Source: an uncultured Microbacterium sp. (lineage in GTDB: Bacteria > Actinomycetota > Actinomycetes > Actinomycetales > Microbacteriaceae). Taken from it: a DNA stretch of 36,446 nucleotides. The notes beneath the pieces were generated by a model, which did not search any database, was not told the DNA's origin, and saw only the letters and a program-made list of their open reading frames with translations. Positions 27,424 through 36,446 of this stretch are shown one piece after another; position 1 is the first letter of the stretch; each line of letters begins with the position of its first letter. Position numbers and translations under genes: made by a program. The DNA is taken from positions 1-36,446 of the forward strand of contig CANSLE010000002.1 of assembly GCA_947647645.1 (NCBI GenBank), read 5' to 3'.

Positions 27424-28707
27424 ATGTTCGGGAAACGCATCTCCGTGGTCATCGCAGCCGCGGTCGGCGCCGCACTCGTTCTCAGCGGGTGCGGGCGGAC
27501 GGGAGACGGGTCGGCCTCCGGGTCCTCGGTCGAACCGGCCGCCGCCGGGAAGGCATCCGGCGCCATCGAGATCTGGACCGCCGGAGGCCACGCCGACAAC
27601 CTGAAGAAGCTCGCCGCTTCCTGGCTCGCGGAGAACCCGGATGCGTCCGTGAAGATCACGGACGTGCCGTGGGACCAGGTGATCACCAAGGTGCAGACGG
27701 CGACGGCGGCGGGCACGGGCCCGGACATCATCATGACCGGGGCCGATCAGACGGCGACCGCGATCGGGATGGGAGCCTTCGACAAGGTGCCGTCGGGCGT
27801 CTACGACGCGAAGGACGTCTACCCTGCGGCCGTGCAGTCCGTCACCGGCAAGGACGGCGTCTACGGCATGCCGTGGTACGTCGAGACACGGTTCCTCTTC
27901 TACCGGAAGGACATCGCCGCACAGCTGGGCATGTCGGCGCCCACGACCTGGGACGAGATGGTGAAGCTGTCGGGCGCCTTCAAGGGCCGCCCGGGCGGCA
28001 GCTTCGGCATGGCGTTGCCGAAGCCCACGGAGCAGCCGGCTCAGGTGATCGTGCCGTTCCTCGCGCAGGCGGGCGGGAAGATGTCGGACGGCTCGAAGTG
28101 GACGATCAACACCCCGCAGTTCATCCAGGCGCTGGATTTCTACGCGCAGTTCTTCCAGCGCGGTGAGTCCCCGATGGGGACGACGGATGCCACGTTCGAC
28201 AACGGCGGCACTCCGATGTTCATCTCCGGCTCGTGGATGCTCGGCATCTACAAGGACGCCATCGCGAAGGGCACCGCACCGGCGGGGTTCACGATGGACT
28301 CGGTCGGCTACACCGTCGCACCGACCGGCCCCGGCGGCAACAACGACCAGTACATCGGCGGCGGCAACCTCGGAGTGTTCGCGAGCGCCAAGAACAAGTC
28401 GTCGGCATGGTCGTTCCTGGCCTGGATGGGCCAGCAGAAGCAGCAGCAGGACTGGTACGACCTGCAGCAGGAGCTGCCCGCCAACATCGCGGCCGGCCAG
28501 TACGAGCCGATCCAGGCCAACCCGGTCACGAAGGTGCTGACGCAGCAGCTGCAGAACACCGTCGCGGCCCCGAACTACCCGACGTGGTCGCAGATCTCCG
28601 ACCTGATCAGCAAGTACTCGGAGATGGTCGCCCGCGGCGAGATGACCGCGTCCGCGGCGGCGGCGGAGATGCAGACGAAGGCCGACACCATCGGATTCGG
28701 CTGGTGA
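27424..28707 (+). CDS. Extracellular solute-binding lipoprotein (carbohydrate ABC transporter)
   Basis: MFGKRISVVIAAAVGAALVLSGCGRTGDG lipobox; SBP family 1 body. Confidence 0.93.
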   Translation: MFGKRISVVIAAAVGAALVLSGCGRTGDGSASGSSVEPAAAGKASGAIEIWTAGGHADNLKKLAASWLAENPDASVKITDVPWDQVITKVQTATAAGTGPDIIMTGADQTATAIGMGAFDKVPSGVYDAKDVYPAAVQSVTGKDGVYGMPWYVETRFLFYRKDIAAQLGMSAPTTWDEMVKLSGAFKGRPGGSFGMALPKPTEQPAQVIVPFLAQAGGKMSDGSKWTINTPQFIQALDFYAQFFQRGESPMGTTDATFDNGGTPMFISGSWMLGIYKDAIAKGTAPAGFTMDSVGYTVAPTGPGGNNDQYIGGGNLGVFASAKNKSSAWSFLAWMGQQKQQQDWYDLQQELPANIAAGQYEPIQANPVTKVLTQQLQNTVAAPNYPTWSQISDLISKYSEMVARGEMTASAAAAEMQTKADTIGFGW

Positions 28708-29624
28708 CGACCATACAGCGGCGGCCGGGGAGGGCTTCCTCCCTGGCCGCCCAGCGGCGGCGCTCCGCGCTGATCGGGTGGATCTTCGTCCTGCCGTTCG
28801 TCCTCACCTTCGGCGTCTTCGGCCTGCTCCCGCTCGTCGCGTCGTTCGTGATGTCGTTCACCGATCTGAAGGCTCGGGACATCCGCAATCCGTTCGGGGT
28901 CAATTTCGCCGGGTTCGACAACTTCGTCAAGGTGCTGACCGACGAGTCGTTCCTGCACGCGCTCCGCAACACCGTCGTCTTCGTCGTGGTCGGCGTGCCG
29001 GTCACCTTGTTCCTGGCACTGCTGCTGGCCGTTCTGCTGAACAACCTGAGCCGCAAGGCGGCCACGTTCTTCCGTGTCGGCTACTACATGCCGGTGATCA
29101 CGACGATCGTGGCCGTGGCCGTGGTCTGGCGCCTCATGTACCAGAACACGGGCGTCATCAACACCGTGTTGGGCTGGGTCGGCATCAGCGGGCCGAACTG
29201 GCTGTCCGACCCCAACACCGCACTCGCGGCGATCACGGTGATGGCGATCTGGCGCAACGTGGGCGCGTCGATGGTGATCTTCCTCGCGGGTCTGCAGGGA
29301 ATCCCCCAGGACGTGAACGAAGCGGCATCCCTGGACGGCGCCAACGCCATCCAGAAGTTCTTCCGCATCACCATCCCGATGATGATGCCCACCGTTCTGC
29401 TCAACGCGATCCTGATCACCACCGGCTACATGCAGTTCTTCGATGAGCCCTTCGTGATGACCAACGGCGGCCCGCTCGATGCCACCACCTCGATCGCGCT
29501 GCAGGTCTACAACCAGTTCAAGTACGGCAACTACGCCGTCGGCGCGGCGGGCGCATACGTGCTCTTCGCGCTCATCAGCGTGCTCGCACTCATCCAATTC
29601 CGCTTCTTCCGGCAGAGGACCTGA
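28704..29624 (+). CDS. Carbohydrate ABC transporter permease (MalF/CUT1 type)
   Basis: GTG at 28704 overlapping previous stop; VNEAASLDGANAIQKFFRITIPMMMPTVLLNAI EAA loop. Confidence 0.92.
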   Translation: MTTIQRRPGRASSLAAQRRRSALIGWIFVLPFVLTFGVFGLLPLVASFVMSFTDLKARDIRNPFGVNFAGFDNFVKVLTDESFLHALRNTVVFVVVGVPVTLFLALLLAVLLNNLSRKAATFFRVGYYMPVITTIVAVAVVWRLMYQNTGVINTVLGWVGISGPNWLSDPNTALAAITVMAIWRNVGASMVIFLAGLQGIPQDVNEAASLDGANAIQKFFRITIPMMMPTVLLNAILITTGYMQFFDEPFVMTNGGPLDATTSIALQVYNQFKYGNYAVGAAGAYVLFALISVLALIQFRFFRQRT

Positions 29625-29626
29625 CC

Positions 29627-30517
29627 ATGACCACCACCCTCGAACGCTCCGCGAGAGCGTTGTCGGAGACAGATCGCCCCACCCCGCCCCGCCGGGCGCG
29701 CTGGGGGAACGTCATCATCCTGCTCATCCTCGCCATCGGCCTCGTGATCACGGTGATGCCCTTCATCTGGATGGTCATCTCCGCGTTCAAGTCGAATGCC
29801 GAGATCATGGCCCGGCCGATCACCTGGTGGCCCCAGAAGCCGACGCTGGACAACTTCTCGGCGTGGCTGTTCCAGTTCAACATCCTCCGGCCCTTCCTGA
29901 ACTCGCTGCTGTTGGCCGGCATCACGATCGCGACGACCCTGCTGTTCTCGTCGATGGTCGGGTGGGCCCTCGCCAAGCTGCGCTTCCCCGGGAGGAACGC
30001 GATCATCGCGATCGTCCTGGCGACGATGTTCGTGCCGGGGATCGTGACCCTCATCCCACAGTTCGTGCTGGTGGCGAACCTGGGCATGGTGAACACCTAC
30101 TGGGGTCTGATCCTGCCGGGCATGGTCGGCGCTTTCGGGGTCTTCCTGATGCGGCAGTTCATGCTGGAGATCCCCAACGAGCTGCTGGACGCTGCCCGTA
30201 TCGACGGCGCCGGGGAGTTCCGCACCTTCTTCCAGATCGTGCTTCCGTTGTGCAAGGCCCCCTTGGCCACGCTCGCGATCTTCACCTTCATGGGGTCGTG
30301 GAACAGCTTCCTGTGGCCGCTGATCATCTCGCAGGACGACTCCATGTACACGCTGCCCGTCTCACTCGCGCTGTTCTCGGCGGAATCGGGCGGCCACGGC
30401 ACCGACTTCGGTCTGCAGATGGCGGGGTCCTTCCTCATCGTCATCCCCGTCCTCGTGCTGTTCATCGCCATGCAGAAGCACTTCGTGCAGGGCATCACGA
30501 TGACCGGGATCAAGTAG
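29627..30517 (+). CDS. Carbohydrate ABC transporter permease (MalG/CUT1 type)
   Basis: ELLDAARIDGAGEFRTFFQIVLPLCKAPLATLAIFTFMGSWNSFLWPLI EAA loop. Confidence 0.93.
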   Translation: MTTTLERSARALSETDRPTPPRRARWGNVIILLILAIGLVITVMPFIWMVISAFKSNAEIMARPITWWPQKPTLDNFSAWLFQFNILRPFLNSLLLAGITIATTLLFSSMVGWALAKLRFPGRNAIIAIVLATMFVPGIVTLIPQFVLVANLGMVNTYWGLILPGMVGAFGVFLMRQFMLEIPNELLDAARIDGAGEFRTFFQIVLPLCKAPLATLAIFTFMGSWNSFLWPLIISQDDSMYTLPVSLALFSAESGGHGTDFGLQMAGSFLIVIPVLVLFIAMQKHFVQGITMTGIK

Positions 30518-30519
30518 AC

Positions 30520-30543
30520 GGCGCGCACTCCTCCGTGCGCGCC
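30520..30543 (+). terminator. Intra-operonic hairpin between permease and GH1 genes
   Basis: GGCGCGCAC-TCCTCC-GTGCGCGCC perfect 9-bp stem immediately after the permease stop; no U-tract, so more likely an attenuator/processing element. Confidence 0.55.
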
Positions 30544-30603
30544 CATAGAGCAGAACATCCGTCCGGAGCCGCCCGGCTCCGTCACCCCCGAACTGAGGAC
30601 CCC

Positions 30604-31812
30604 ATGACCGACACCGTCCCCGCTCCCGCCGGATTCTTCTGGGGGGCCGCCACCGCCGCTCACCAGACCGAGGGAGGCAACTGGAACACGGCGCACTGGG
30701 CGGACGAGTACCATCCGCAGGCGACGGTGCGCGAGCCATCGGGCGATGCGTGCGACTCGTATCACCGGTTCGGCGAGGACATCGCCCTGCTTGCCGCGGC
30801 AGGTCTGGATACCTACCGGTTCTCGATCGAGTGGGCCCGGATCGAGCCGGAAGAGGGCGTCATCTCCCTCGCCCAGCTCGCGCATTACCGCCGGATGATC
30901 GACACGTGCCGAGCACACGGAGTGGAGCCGATGATCACCCTGCACCACTTCACCTTCCCCCGGTGGTGGCGTGCCCGTGGAGGGTGGAAGGCCGCGGACA
31001 GCGCCACCGTGTTCGCGAACTACGTGCGGGTCGCGTGCGACATCCTTCACGACGTCTCGTGGATCGTGACCATCAACGAGCCGAACATGCTGCTGGTCAA
31101 TCGAGAATCGACCATCGACACCGGTGTCGGCCTGAACACCCACGACGAGACCGACGAGGTCCTGGCTCGGGCGATCGCCGCGGCGCACCACGCCGCGATG
31201 GCGGTGATCCGCGAGGAGCTGCCGGGCGCGAAGGCCGGGTGGACCGTCGCGAACCAGGTCTTCCAGGCCGTGCCCGGATGGGAGGCGCAGCGCGACCTGT
31301 GGCAGTACTGGCGCGAGGACTTCTTCCTCGAGCAGGCACGCGGCGACGACTTCATCGGCGTGCAGTCATATCTGCGCACGATCATCGGCCCCACGGACGA
31401 CGAACGCGGGTACGGTCCGCAGGACTGGCCCGAGGGCACACGACGCACGCTGACGAGCTGGGAGTACTACCCCGAAGCGCTCGGGCACGCGCTCCGGCAC
31501 ACTCAAGACGTGACCGGCGGCATCCCGATGGTCGTCACGGAGAACGGCATCGCGACGGCGGACGACGCCGAGCGCATCGCGTACACCACCGGCGCTCTCC
31601 AGGCGATGGCGTCCGCCATGGGAGACGGCGCCGACGTGCGCGGATACCTGCATTGGTCGCTGCTCGACAACTACGAATGGGGCTCTTTCGAGCCGACCTT
31701 CGGGCTCATCGCGGTCGATCGCGTCACCTTCGAGCGCACCCCCAAGCCCAGCCTCGCCTGGCTCGGCGGATGGGCCCGGAGCGCGGCGATCCCGACCTCC
31801 GGGCGGAGCTGA
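30604..31812 (+). CDS. GH1 beta-glucosidase
   Basis: FFWGAATAAHQTEGGNWNT, DTYRFSIEWARIEPEEG, TINEPN (acid/base), VTENGIAT (nucleophile), YLHWSLLDNYEWGSFEPTFGLIAVD. Confidence 0.95.
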   Translation: MTDTVPAPAGFFWGAATAAHQTEGGNWNTAHWADEYHPQATVREPSGDACDSYHRFGEDIALLAAAGLDTYRFSIEWARIEPEEGVISLAQLAHYRRMIDTCRAHGVEPMITLHHFTFPRWWRARGGWKAADSATVFANYVRVACDILHDVSWIVTINEPNMLLVNRESTIDTGVGLNTHDETDEVLARAIAAAHHAAMAVIREELPGAKAGWTVANQVFQAVPGWEAQRDLWQYWREDFFLEQARGDDFIGVQSYLRTIIGPTDDERGYGPQDWPEGTRRTLTSWEYYPEALGHALRHTQDVTGGIPMVVTENGIATADDAERIAYTTGALQAMASAMGDGADVRGYLHWSLLDNYEWGSFEPTFGLIAVDRVTFERTPKPSLAWLGGWARSAAIPTSGRS

Positions 31813-31817
31813 CCGAG

Positions 31818-34097
31818 GTGACGGCGCTCTATCTCGACCCCGCCGCGCCGATCGCGGATCGGGTCACCGATCTCCTGGGGCGGATGAGTCCCGCCGACAA
31901 GGTCGGGCAGATGATGCACCTCGATGCGCGGGACGATCTCGACGACATGGTGCTGCGCATCCACGTCGGGGCCGTCCTCCATGCGTCCCCCGAGAGGATG
32001 CGGCGCGCGCACGATCTGGTCGCGCAGACGCCGTTGCGCATTCCCGTTCTCGTCGGTGAGGACTGCATCCACGGTCATTCCTTCTGGGAGGGCGCGACGA
32101 TCTTCCCGATCCAGCTGGCGATGGCCGCGTCCTGGGATGCGGGGCTGCTCGAGCAGGTGGCCCGCGCGACGGCGGTCGAAGCCGCCGCCACCGGCGTGCA
32201 CTGGACCTTCTCGCCGGTGCTGTGCATCGCTCGCGATCTGCGCTGGGGCCGCGTGGGCGAGACGTTCGGCGAAGACCCTCACCTGATCGGCGAGCTGGCC
32301 TCCGCGATGGTGCGCGGCTACCAGGGTGCGGGCCTGTCAGACCCGACGGCGGTGCTCGCGACGGCGAAGCACTTCGCCGGCTACTCCGAGACGATCGGCG
32401 GGCGCGACGCCAGCGAGGCCGATCTGTCTCCGCGCAAGCTGCGCTCGTGGTTCCTGCCGCCGTTCGAGCGGGTCGCCCGGGAAGGATGCCGCACCTTCAT
32501 GCTCGGTTACCAGTCGATCGACGGCGTGCCGATCACGACCAACGAGTGGCTGCTCTCGGACGTCCTCAGAGGCGAGTGGGGCTTCACCGGGACCTTGGTC
32601 ACGGATTGGGACAACGTCGGCCGCATGGTGTGGGACCAGCGCGTGCAGCCCGACTTCGTGCACGCGTCGGCGGCAGCCGTGCGGGCCGGAAACGACCTCA
32701 TCATGAACACGCCGCAGTTCTACGACGGGGCGCTGGCGGCCCTCGACGCCGGTCTTCTTCTCGAAGCCGATCTCGACCGCGCCGTGGCCCGCATCCTGAC
32801 GCTGAAGTTCGAGCTCGGGCTCTTCGAGAACCCGCGCCGTCCCGACGACGCCGCGATCGCGCGCGCCGTCGGCTCGCCCGAGCACCGAGCCCTCAATCGG
32901 GAGATCGCACGGCGGAGCGTCACGCTGCTGCGCAACGACGGAGTGCTCCCCCTGGGGGACGCCGCCGGTGGAGCGGCCGGCGCGGCGGACGAGCCCCGGC
33001 CGTTGCGGATCGCGGTCGTCGGTCCGCTCGCCGATGACGCCCAGACGCAACTGGGCGATTGGGCGGGCGGTTCGGGACAGGCGGGCTGGCTCGACGGGCA
33101 ACCTCGCGAGATGATCAGCACCGTCGTCGACGGCTTGCGCCGGTGTGCACCGACGGCGTGGGACATCCGCTACGCCCGCGGCAGCGACATCGTCGAGCTC
33201 GCCCCCGACCCCGCGGGTACGCATTTCGCCGACGGCCAGCCGCGTCCGCCGATCGCGACCTCCGCGCCCCTCGATGAGGCGCAGCTGGCCGACGCGATCT
33301 CGCTCGCCCGACGCAGCGATGTCGTCGTGGCCGTCGTCGGAGACAGCATCGAGCTCATGGGGGAGGGGTGCTCCACCGCGACCCTCGAACTCCTGGGCGG
33401 TCAGACGGCGATGCTGGACGCCCTCGCCGCCACCGGTACCCCGCTGGTCGTCGTGCTGCTCTCGTCCAAGCCGCTCGTGCTGCCGGCATCCGCACTCGAG
33501 GCCAACGCGCTGCTGTGGGCTCCCAGCCCCGGAATGGAGGGAGGCCGAGCGCTCGCCGAGATCCTGCTGGGACTCACCGAGCCGAGCGGACGCCTGCCGA
33601 TCTCGTTCGCTCGCCACGTCGGCCAGCAGCCCACCTTCTACAACACCGTGCGCGGCCAACACGGAGACCGCTATGCCGACCTCACTCAGGCGCCGGCGTT
33701 CGTCTTCGGAGAAGGGCTCTCCTACACGACGATCGAATACGTCGGTGCGGCGCTGTCCGCCGACACGATCGGCCTCGACGACGATCTCCTCGTGGACGTC
33801 ACCGTCCAGAACACCGGGCGGCGCCCCGCGCGCGAGACCGTCCAGCTCTACGTCAATGACATCGTGACCTCGGTCAGCTGGGCGGAACACGAGCTGAAGG
33901 CATTCGCCCAGGTCGACCTCCTCCCCGGGGAGACCGCGACCGTGCGGTTGGCACTCCCGTGCTCGTCCCTGAGCATCGTCGACGCGCGGGGAGCCCGTGT
34001 CGTGGAGCCGGGCAGGTTCGAGGCGAGGGTCGGCGGGCTCGTGCGGGGATTCGAGGTGGTGGGTCGAGCGGATGCCGCGGCATCCGCCGCGGGATGA
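31818..34097 (+). CDS. GH3 beta-glucosidase
   Basis: DLRWGRVGETFGEDPHLIGELASAMVRGYQG, AKHFAGYSET, TLVTDWDNVG, C-terminal Fn3-like domain. Confidence 0.94.
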   Translation: MTALYLDPAAPIADRVTDLLGRMSPADKVGQMMHLDARDDLDDMVLRIHVGAVLHASPERMRRAHDLVAQTPLRIPVLVGEDCIHGHSFWEGATIFPIQLAMAASWDAGLLEQVARATAVEAAATGVHWTFSPVLCIARDLRWGRVGETFGEDPHLIGELASAMVRGYQGAGLSDPTAVLATAKHFAGYSETIGGRDASEADLSPRKLRSWFLPPFERVAREGCRTFMLGYQSIDGVPITTNEWLLSDVLRGEWGFTGTLVTDWDNVGRMVWDQRVQPDFVHASAAAVRAGNDLIMNTPQFYDGALAALDAGLLLEADLDRAVARILTLKFELGLFENPRRPDDAAIARAVGSPEHRALNREIARRSVTLLRNDGVLPLGDAAGGAAGAADEPRPLRIAVVGPLADDAQTQLGDWAGGSGQAGWLDGQPREMISTVVDGLRRCAPTAWDIRYARGSDIVELAPDPAGTHFADGQPRPPIATSAPLDEAQLADAISLARRSDVVVAVVGDSIELMGEGCSTATLELLGGQTAMLDALAATGTPLVVVLLSSKPLVLPASALEANALLWAPSPGMEGGRALAEILLGLTEPSGRLPISFARHVGQQPTFYNTVRGQHGDRYADLTQAPAFVFGEGLSYTTIEYVGAALSADTIGLDDDLLVDVTVQNTGRRPARETVQLYVNDIVTSVSWAEHELKAFAQVDLLPGETATVRLALPCSSLSIVDARGARVVEPGRFEARVGGLVRGFEVVGRADAAASAAG
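34068..34087. terminator. 20-bp perfect palindrome near the stop of the GH3 gene, between convergent genes
   Basis: GCGGATGCCGCGGCATCCGC; 8-bp stem with CGCG loop; convergent CDS stops at 34097 and 34099. Confidence 0.5.
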
Positions 34098-34098
34098 C

Positions 34099-35559
34099 TC
34101 ACTGCAGGGCCGAGGTGAGCCGTGCGAGGTTGTCGAGCACGGTCGAGCGCAGCGGCTGCTTCTCCCATTCCTCGAGCGTGAGCTCGCGGCTGAGCGCACG
34201 GTACTCGTCCTCGACGGCGCGCAGCTGCGACACGAAGGCCTCGCCGCGCACGAGCAGCGAGATCTCCAGGTTCAGACCGAAGCTGCGCATGTCCATGTTG
34301 CTGGAGCCGATGACGGCGACCTCGTCGTCGACGGACATCGACTTGGAGTGGAGGATGAAAGGCTTCTCGTACATCCAGATCTTGACGCCGCCGCGCAGCA
34401 GCTCCTCGTAGTAGCTGCGCTGTGCGTGGTAGACCATCGCCTGGTCGCCCTCTTCGGACACGAAGAGCTCGACGTGCACCCCGCGCTGGCAGGCGGTCTG
34501 AATGGCGAGCAGCAGCCCCTCGTCGGGCACGAAGTAGGGCGAGACGATGATGATCTTCTCGCGTGCCGCGAACAGCAGCGTCATGAACAGCTTCAGGTTG
34601 TTCTGGAACTCGAAGCCGGGGCCGGACGGGATCACCTGGCAGTCGAGATCGCCGTCGCCGGTACGCACGTCGAACAGCTCGATCCCCTCGACGACCTCGT
34701 CCGTCTCGCTGTACCAGTCGCTCAGGAAGACCGCGTTCACGGACGCGACGACCGGTCCGTCCAGTCGCGCCATCATGTCCACCCAGTGCAGACCGCGCGC
34801 GATGTTCTTGCGCAGGTTGTAGGTCGAGTCGGTCACGTTCTGCGACCCCAGGAAGGCGGTGTGCCCGTCGACGACGAGGAGCTTGCGGTGGTTGCGCAGA
34901 TCGGGACGCTGGTACTTCCCGCGCAGCGGCTGCACGGGCAGCATGAGCTGCCAGGTGGCGCCCATCGCGTCGAGACGACGGCAGGTCTCCGCATAGAAGG
35001 GCTTGCCGCGGTTGGCCCAGTGGTCAAGGAGCACCCGCACGACGACGCCGCGTTTCACGGCATCCTCCAGCGCGTCGAAGAAGCCGGCGGTGGTCGTGTC
35101 GCACTGCAGGATGTAGAACTCGACGTGGACGTAGCTGGTGGCCTGCCTGATGGCCGCGGCCATCTCGTCGAGGCTCTCCTGGTACCCGGAGATGAGCGTC
35201 GCGTCGTTCTCCCCCGACAGCGGCATGGCGCCGAGGTTGCGGTTGAGGCGCACCAGCTGCGCGAACCACAGCGGCGGATCCGGGCGGAGGGTGCCGAGGT
35301 CGAGGCCGCGGCTGGTCGTGCGGATGTAGTCGTTGATCTGCTCCTGCTTCTTGCGGCGTTTGCGTGGCAGGCGCGGGTTGCCGATCATCAGGAACAGGAA
35401 CACGCCGATGAGCGGGATGAAGTAGATGGCCAGCAGCCAGGCCATCGCCGCCGTGGGACGGCGGTTTCGCGGGACGATGATGATCGCGAGGATGCGGACC
35501 GTCACATCGACCACGAGGACCAGGATCACCCAGGCGAGAGCCCATCCGGTCTGATCCAC
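34099..35559 (-). CDS. cls: Cardiolipin synthase (phospholipase D family)
   Basis: Two N-terminal TM segments; HRKLLVVDGHTAFLGSQN and HSKSMSVDDEVAVIGSSNMD HKD motifs. Confidence 0.95.
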   Translation of the reverse strand: MDQTGWALAWVILVLVVDVTVRILAIIIVPRNRRPTAAMAWLLAIYFIPLIGVFLFLMIGNPRLPRKRRKKQEQINDYIRTTSRGLDLGTLRPDPPLWFAQLVRLNRNLGAMPLSGENDATLISGYQESLDEMAAAIRQATSYVHVEFYILQCDTTTAGFFDALEDAVKRGVVVRVLLDHWANRGKPFYAETCRRLDAMGATWQLMLPVQPLRGKYQRPDLRNHRKLLVVDGHTAFLGSQNVTDSTYNLRKNIARGLHWVDMMARLDGPVVASVNAVFLSDWYSETDEVVEGIELFDVRTGDGDLDCQVIPSGPGFEFQNNLKLFMTLLFAAREKIIIVSPYFVPDEGLLLAIQTACQRGVHVELFVSEEGDQAMVYHAQRSYYEELLRGGVKIWMYEKPFILHSKSMSVDDEVAVIGSSNMDMRSFGLNLEISLLVRGEAFVSQLRAVEDEYRALSRELTLEEWEKQPLRSTVLDNLARLTSALQ

Positions 35560-35609
35560 GTCGCTCTCCCCGCTGTCGGACTCCGCCCAGCGTAGCGACT
35601 ATCGCCGAC

Positions 35610-35822
35610 TCAGGTCGTCGACGGCGCGTCGGGACCGGGTGTGTCCACCGTCCCGGCGGGAGGCAGCCCGCGCTTGGCGCGCTCCTCGTTCTCGATCCGT
35701 GTGTAGGCGCGCCGCTCGGTGCGGTCCATTCGCAGGATGGAGCGCAGCACGAACACGAACAGTCCCAGCACGACGACGGTCGGCAGCAGCGACCAGGCGA
35801 CGGCGGTCCAGTACGAGTCCAT
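35610..35822 (-). CDS. Small membrane hypothetical protein
   Basis: MDSYWTAVAWSLLPTVVVLGLFVFVLRSILRMDRTERRAYTRIENEERAKRGLPPAG; TM helix plus charged tail. Confidence 0.7.
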   Translation of the reverse strand: MDSYWTAVAWSLLPTVVVLGLFVFVLRSILRMDRTERRAYTRIENEERAKRGLPPAGTVDTPGPDAPSTT

Positions 35823-35938
35823 TCCCCCATGGTACGCGTGCGCCCGCCTCCTCCTCCCCAGCACGGCGATCGCCCGTCGTTGTCCACGACCTCCGTCACC
35901 ACCTGTTCGCGGGAGCGGCGCACGCCCAGACTCACGTC

Positions 35939-36446
35939 ATGTCCACGACCGTCCACGCCGCCGATGCGGCACAGTTCCTCTCCGTTCTCCCGCACCTGCT
36001 GGGCTGCACGCCGCGACGAAGCGTCGTGATCGTCCCGCTGTCGCAGGGGCGGACGCTCGGCGCCATGCGCGTCGACCTCCCCGACGATGACGACGCCTCC
36101 ACGGCGGCGGCGAGCATCATCGGCATGGCCTGCCGCATCGACGAGGTCGAGAGCGTGCTCGTCGTGATCTACACGGATGCCGAGATGCCGCGCCGGCGCG
36201 CGTCCGACCTGCCGCACCGCGCCGTGATGGAGGCACTCCTGACCCGCGCCCGCGAGTGCGGGGTGCCCGTCGGCGATGCGCTCGTCGTGGCGGCCGACGG
36301 ATGGAGCTCCTTCTTCGACGATGCGCGCCCCGCGGGCGGGCATCCCCTGGAGCGCATCGCGCCCCGCGATGACCTGCCGCCGGAGGCGACGTCCGGAATG
36401 CTCGCGTCCGATCACGCGATCGGTGCGCGACTTCCTCTGCCCGGCT
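35939..36446 (+). CDS. DUF4192-type protein, 3' end truncated by window
   Basis: ATG at 35939: MSTTVHAADAAQFLSVLPHLLGCTPRRSVVIVPLSQGRTLGAMRVDLP...; open to window edge, hence absent from the ORF track. Confidence 0.78.
   Translation, partial: MSTTVHAADAAQFLSVLPHLLGCTPRRSVVIVPLSQGRTLGAMRVDLPDDDDASTAAASIIGMACRIDEVESVLVVIYTDAEMPRRRASDLPHRAVMEALLTRARECGVPVGDALVVAADGWSSFFDDARPAGGHPLERIAPRDDLPPEATSGMLASDHAIGARLPLPG

Noticed and set aside
32337-34199. 620-aa minus-strand ORF antisense to GH3
   Set aside because: Shadow ORF of the clear GH3 gene.
1-36446. CRISPR array, transposon ends, prophage, toxin-antitoxin or secondary-metabolite cluster
   Set aside because: No regularly spaced repeats, transposase/integrase, phage structural genes or biosynthetic megasynthases were found in any frame.

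Overview
High-GC actinobacterial chromosomal window; the Microbacteriaceae/Microbacterium assignment is inferred from protein style. It is mostly chromosomal core plus two carbohydrate-utilisation islands. In order: (1) 3' part of a Dyp-type peroxidase (EfeB-like); (2) a four-gene SipW-type cassette of three alternate-signal-peptide exported proteins and an ER/archaeal-type signal peptidase fused to an extracytoplasmic domain ending in an LPATGG anchor; (3) tRNA-Ser(CGA); (4) an MFS exporter and L-lactate dehydrogenase; (5) a minus-strand fructan (probably levan / difructose anhydride) operon with three GH32-type proteins, an ABC importer without ATPase, and a LacI regulator; (6) radA; (7) an intergenic candidate small RNA with repeated CCCCAA hairpin loops; (8) a GNAT gene divergent from an ATP-grasp/alpha-E + transglutaminase pair; (9) clpC; (10) a LacI-controlled beta-glucoside operon (ABC importer, GH1, GH3); (11) cardiolipin synthase and a DUF4192-type ORF running off the end. 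No CRISPR array, rRNA, transposase, integrase or prophage was seen. The most unusual items are the signal peptidase/LPXTG fusion, the C-rich-loop RNA candidate, the fructan locus containing a GH32-like protein lacking the NDPNG motif, and a strongly over-represented GGATGCC/GGCATCC heptamer that also appears inside terminator-like palindromes.
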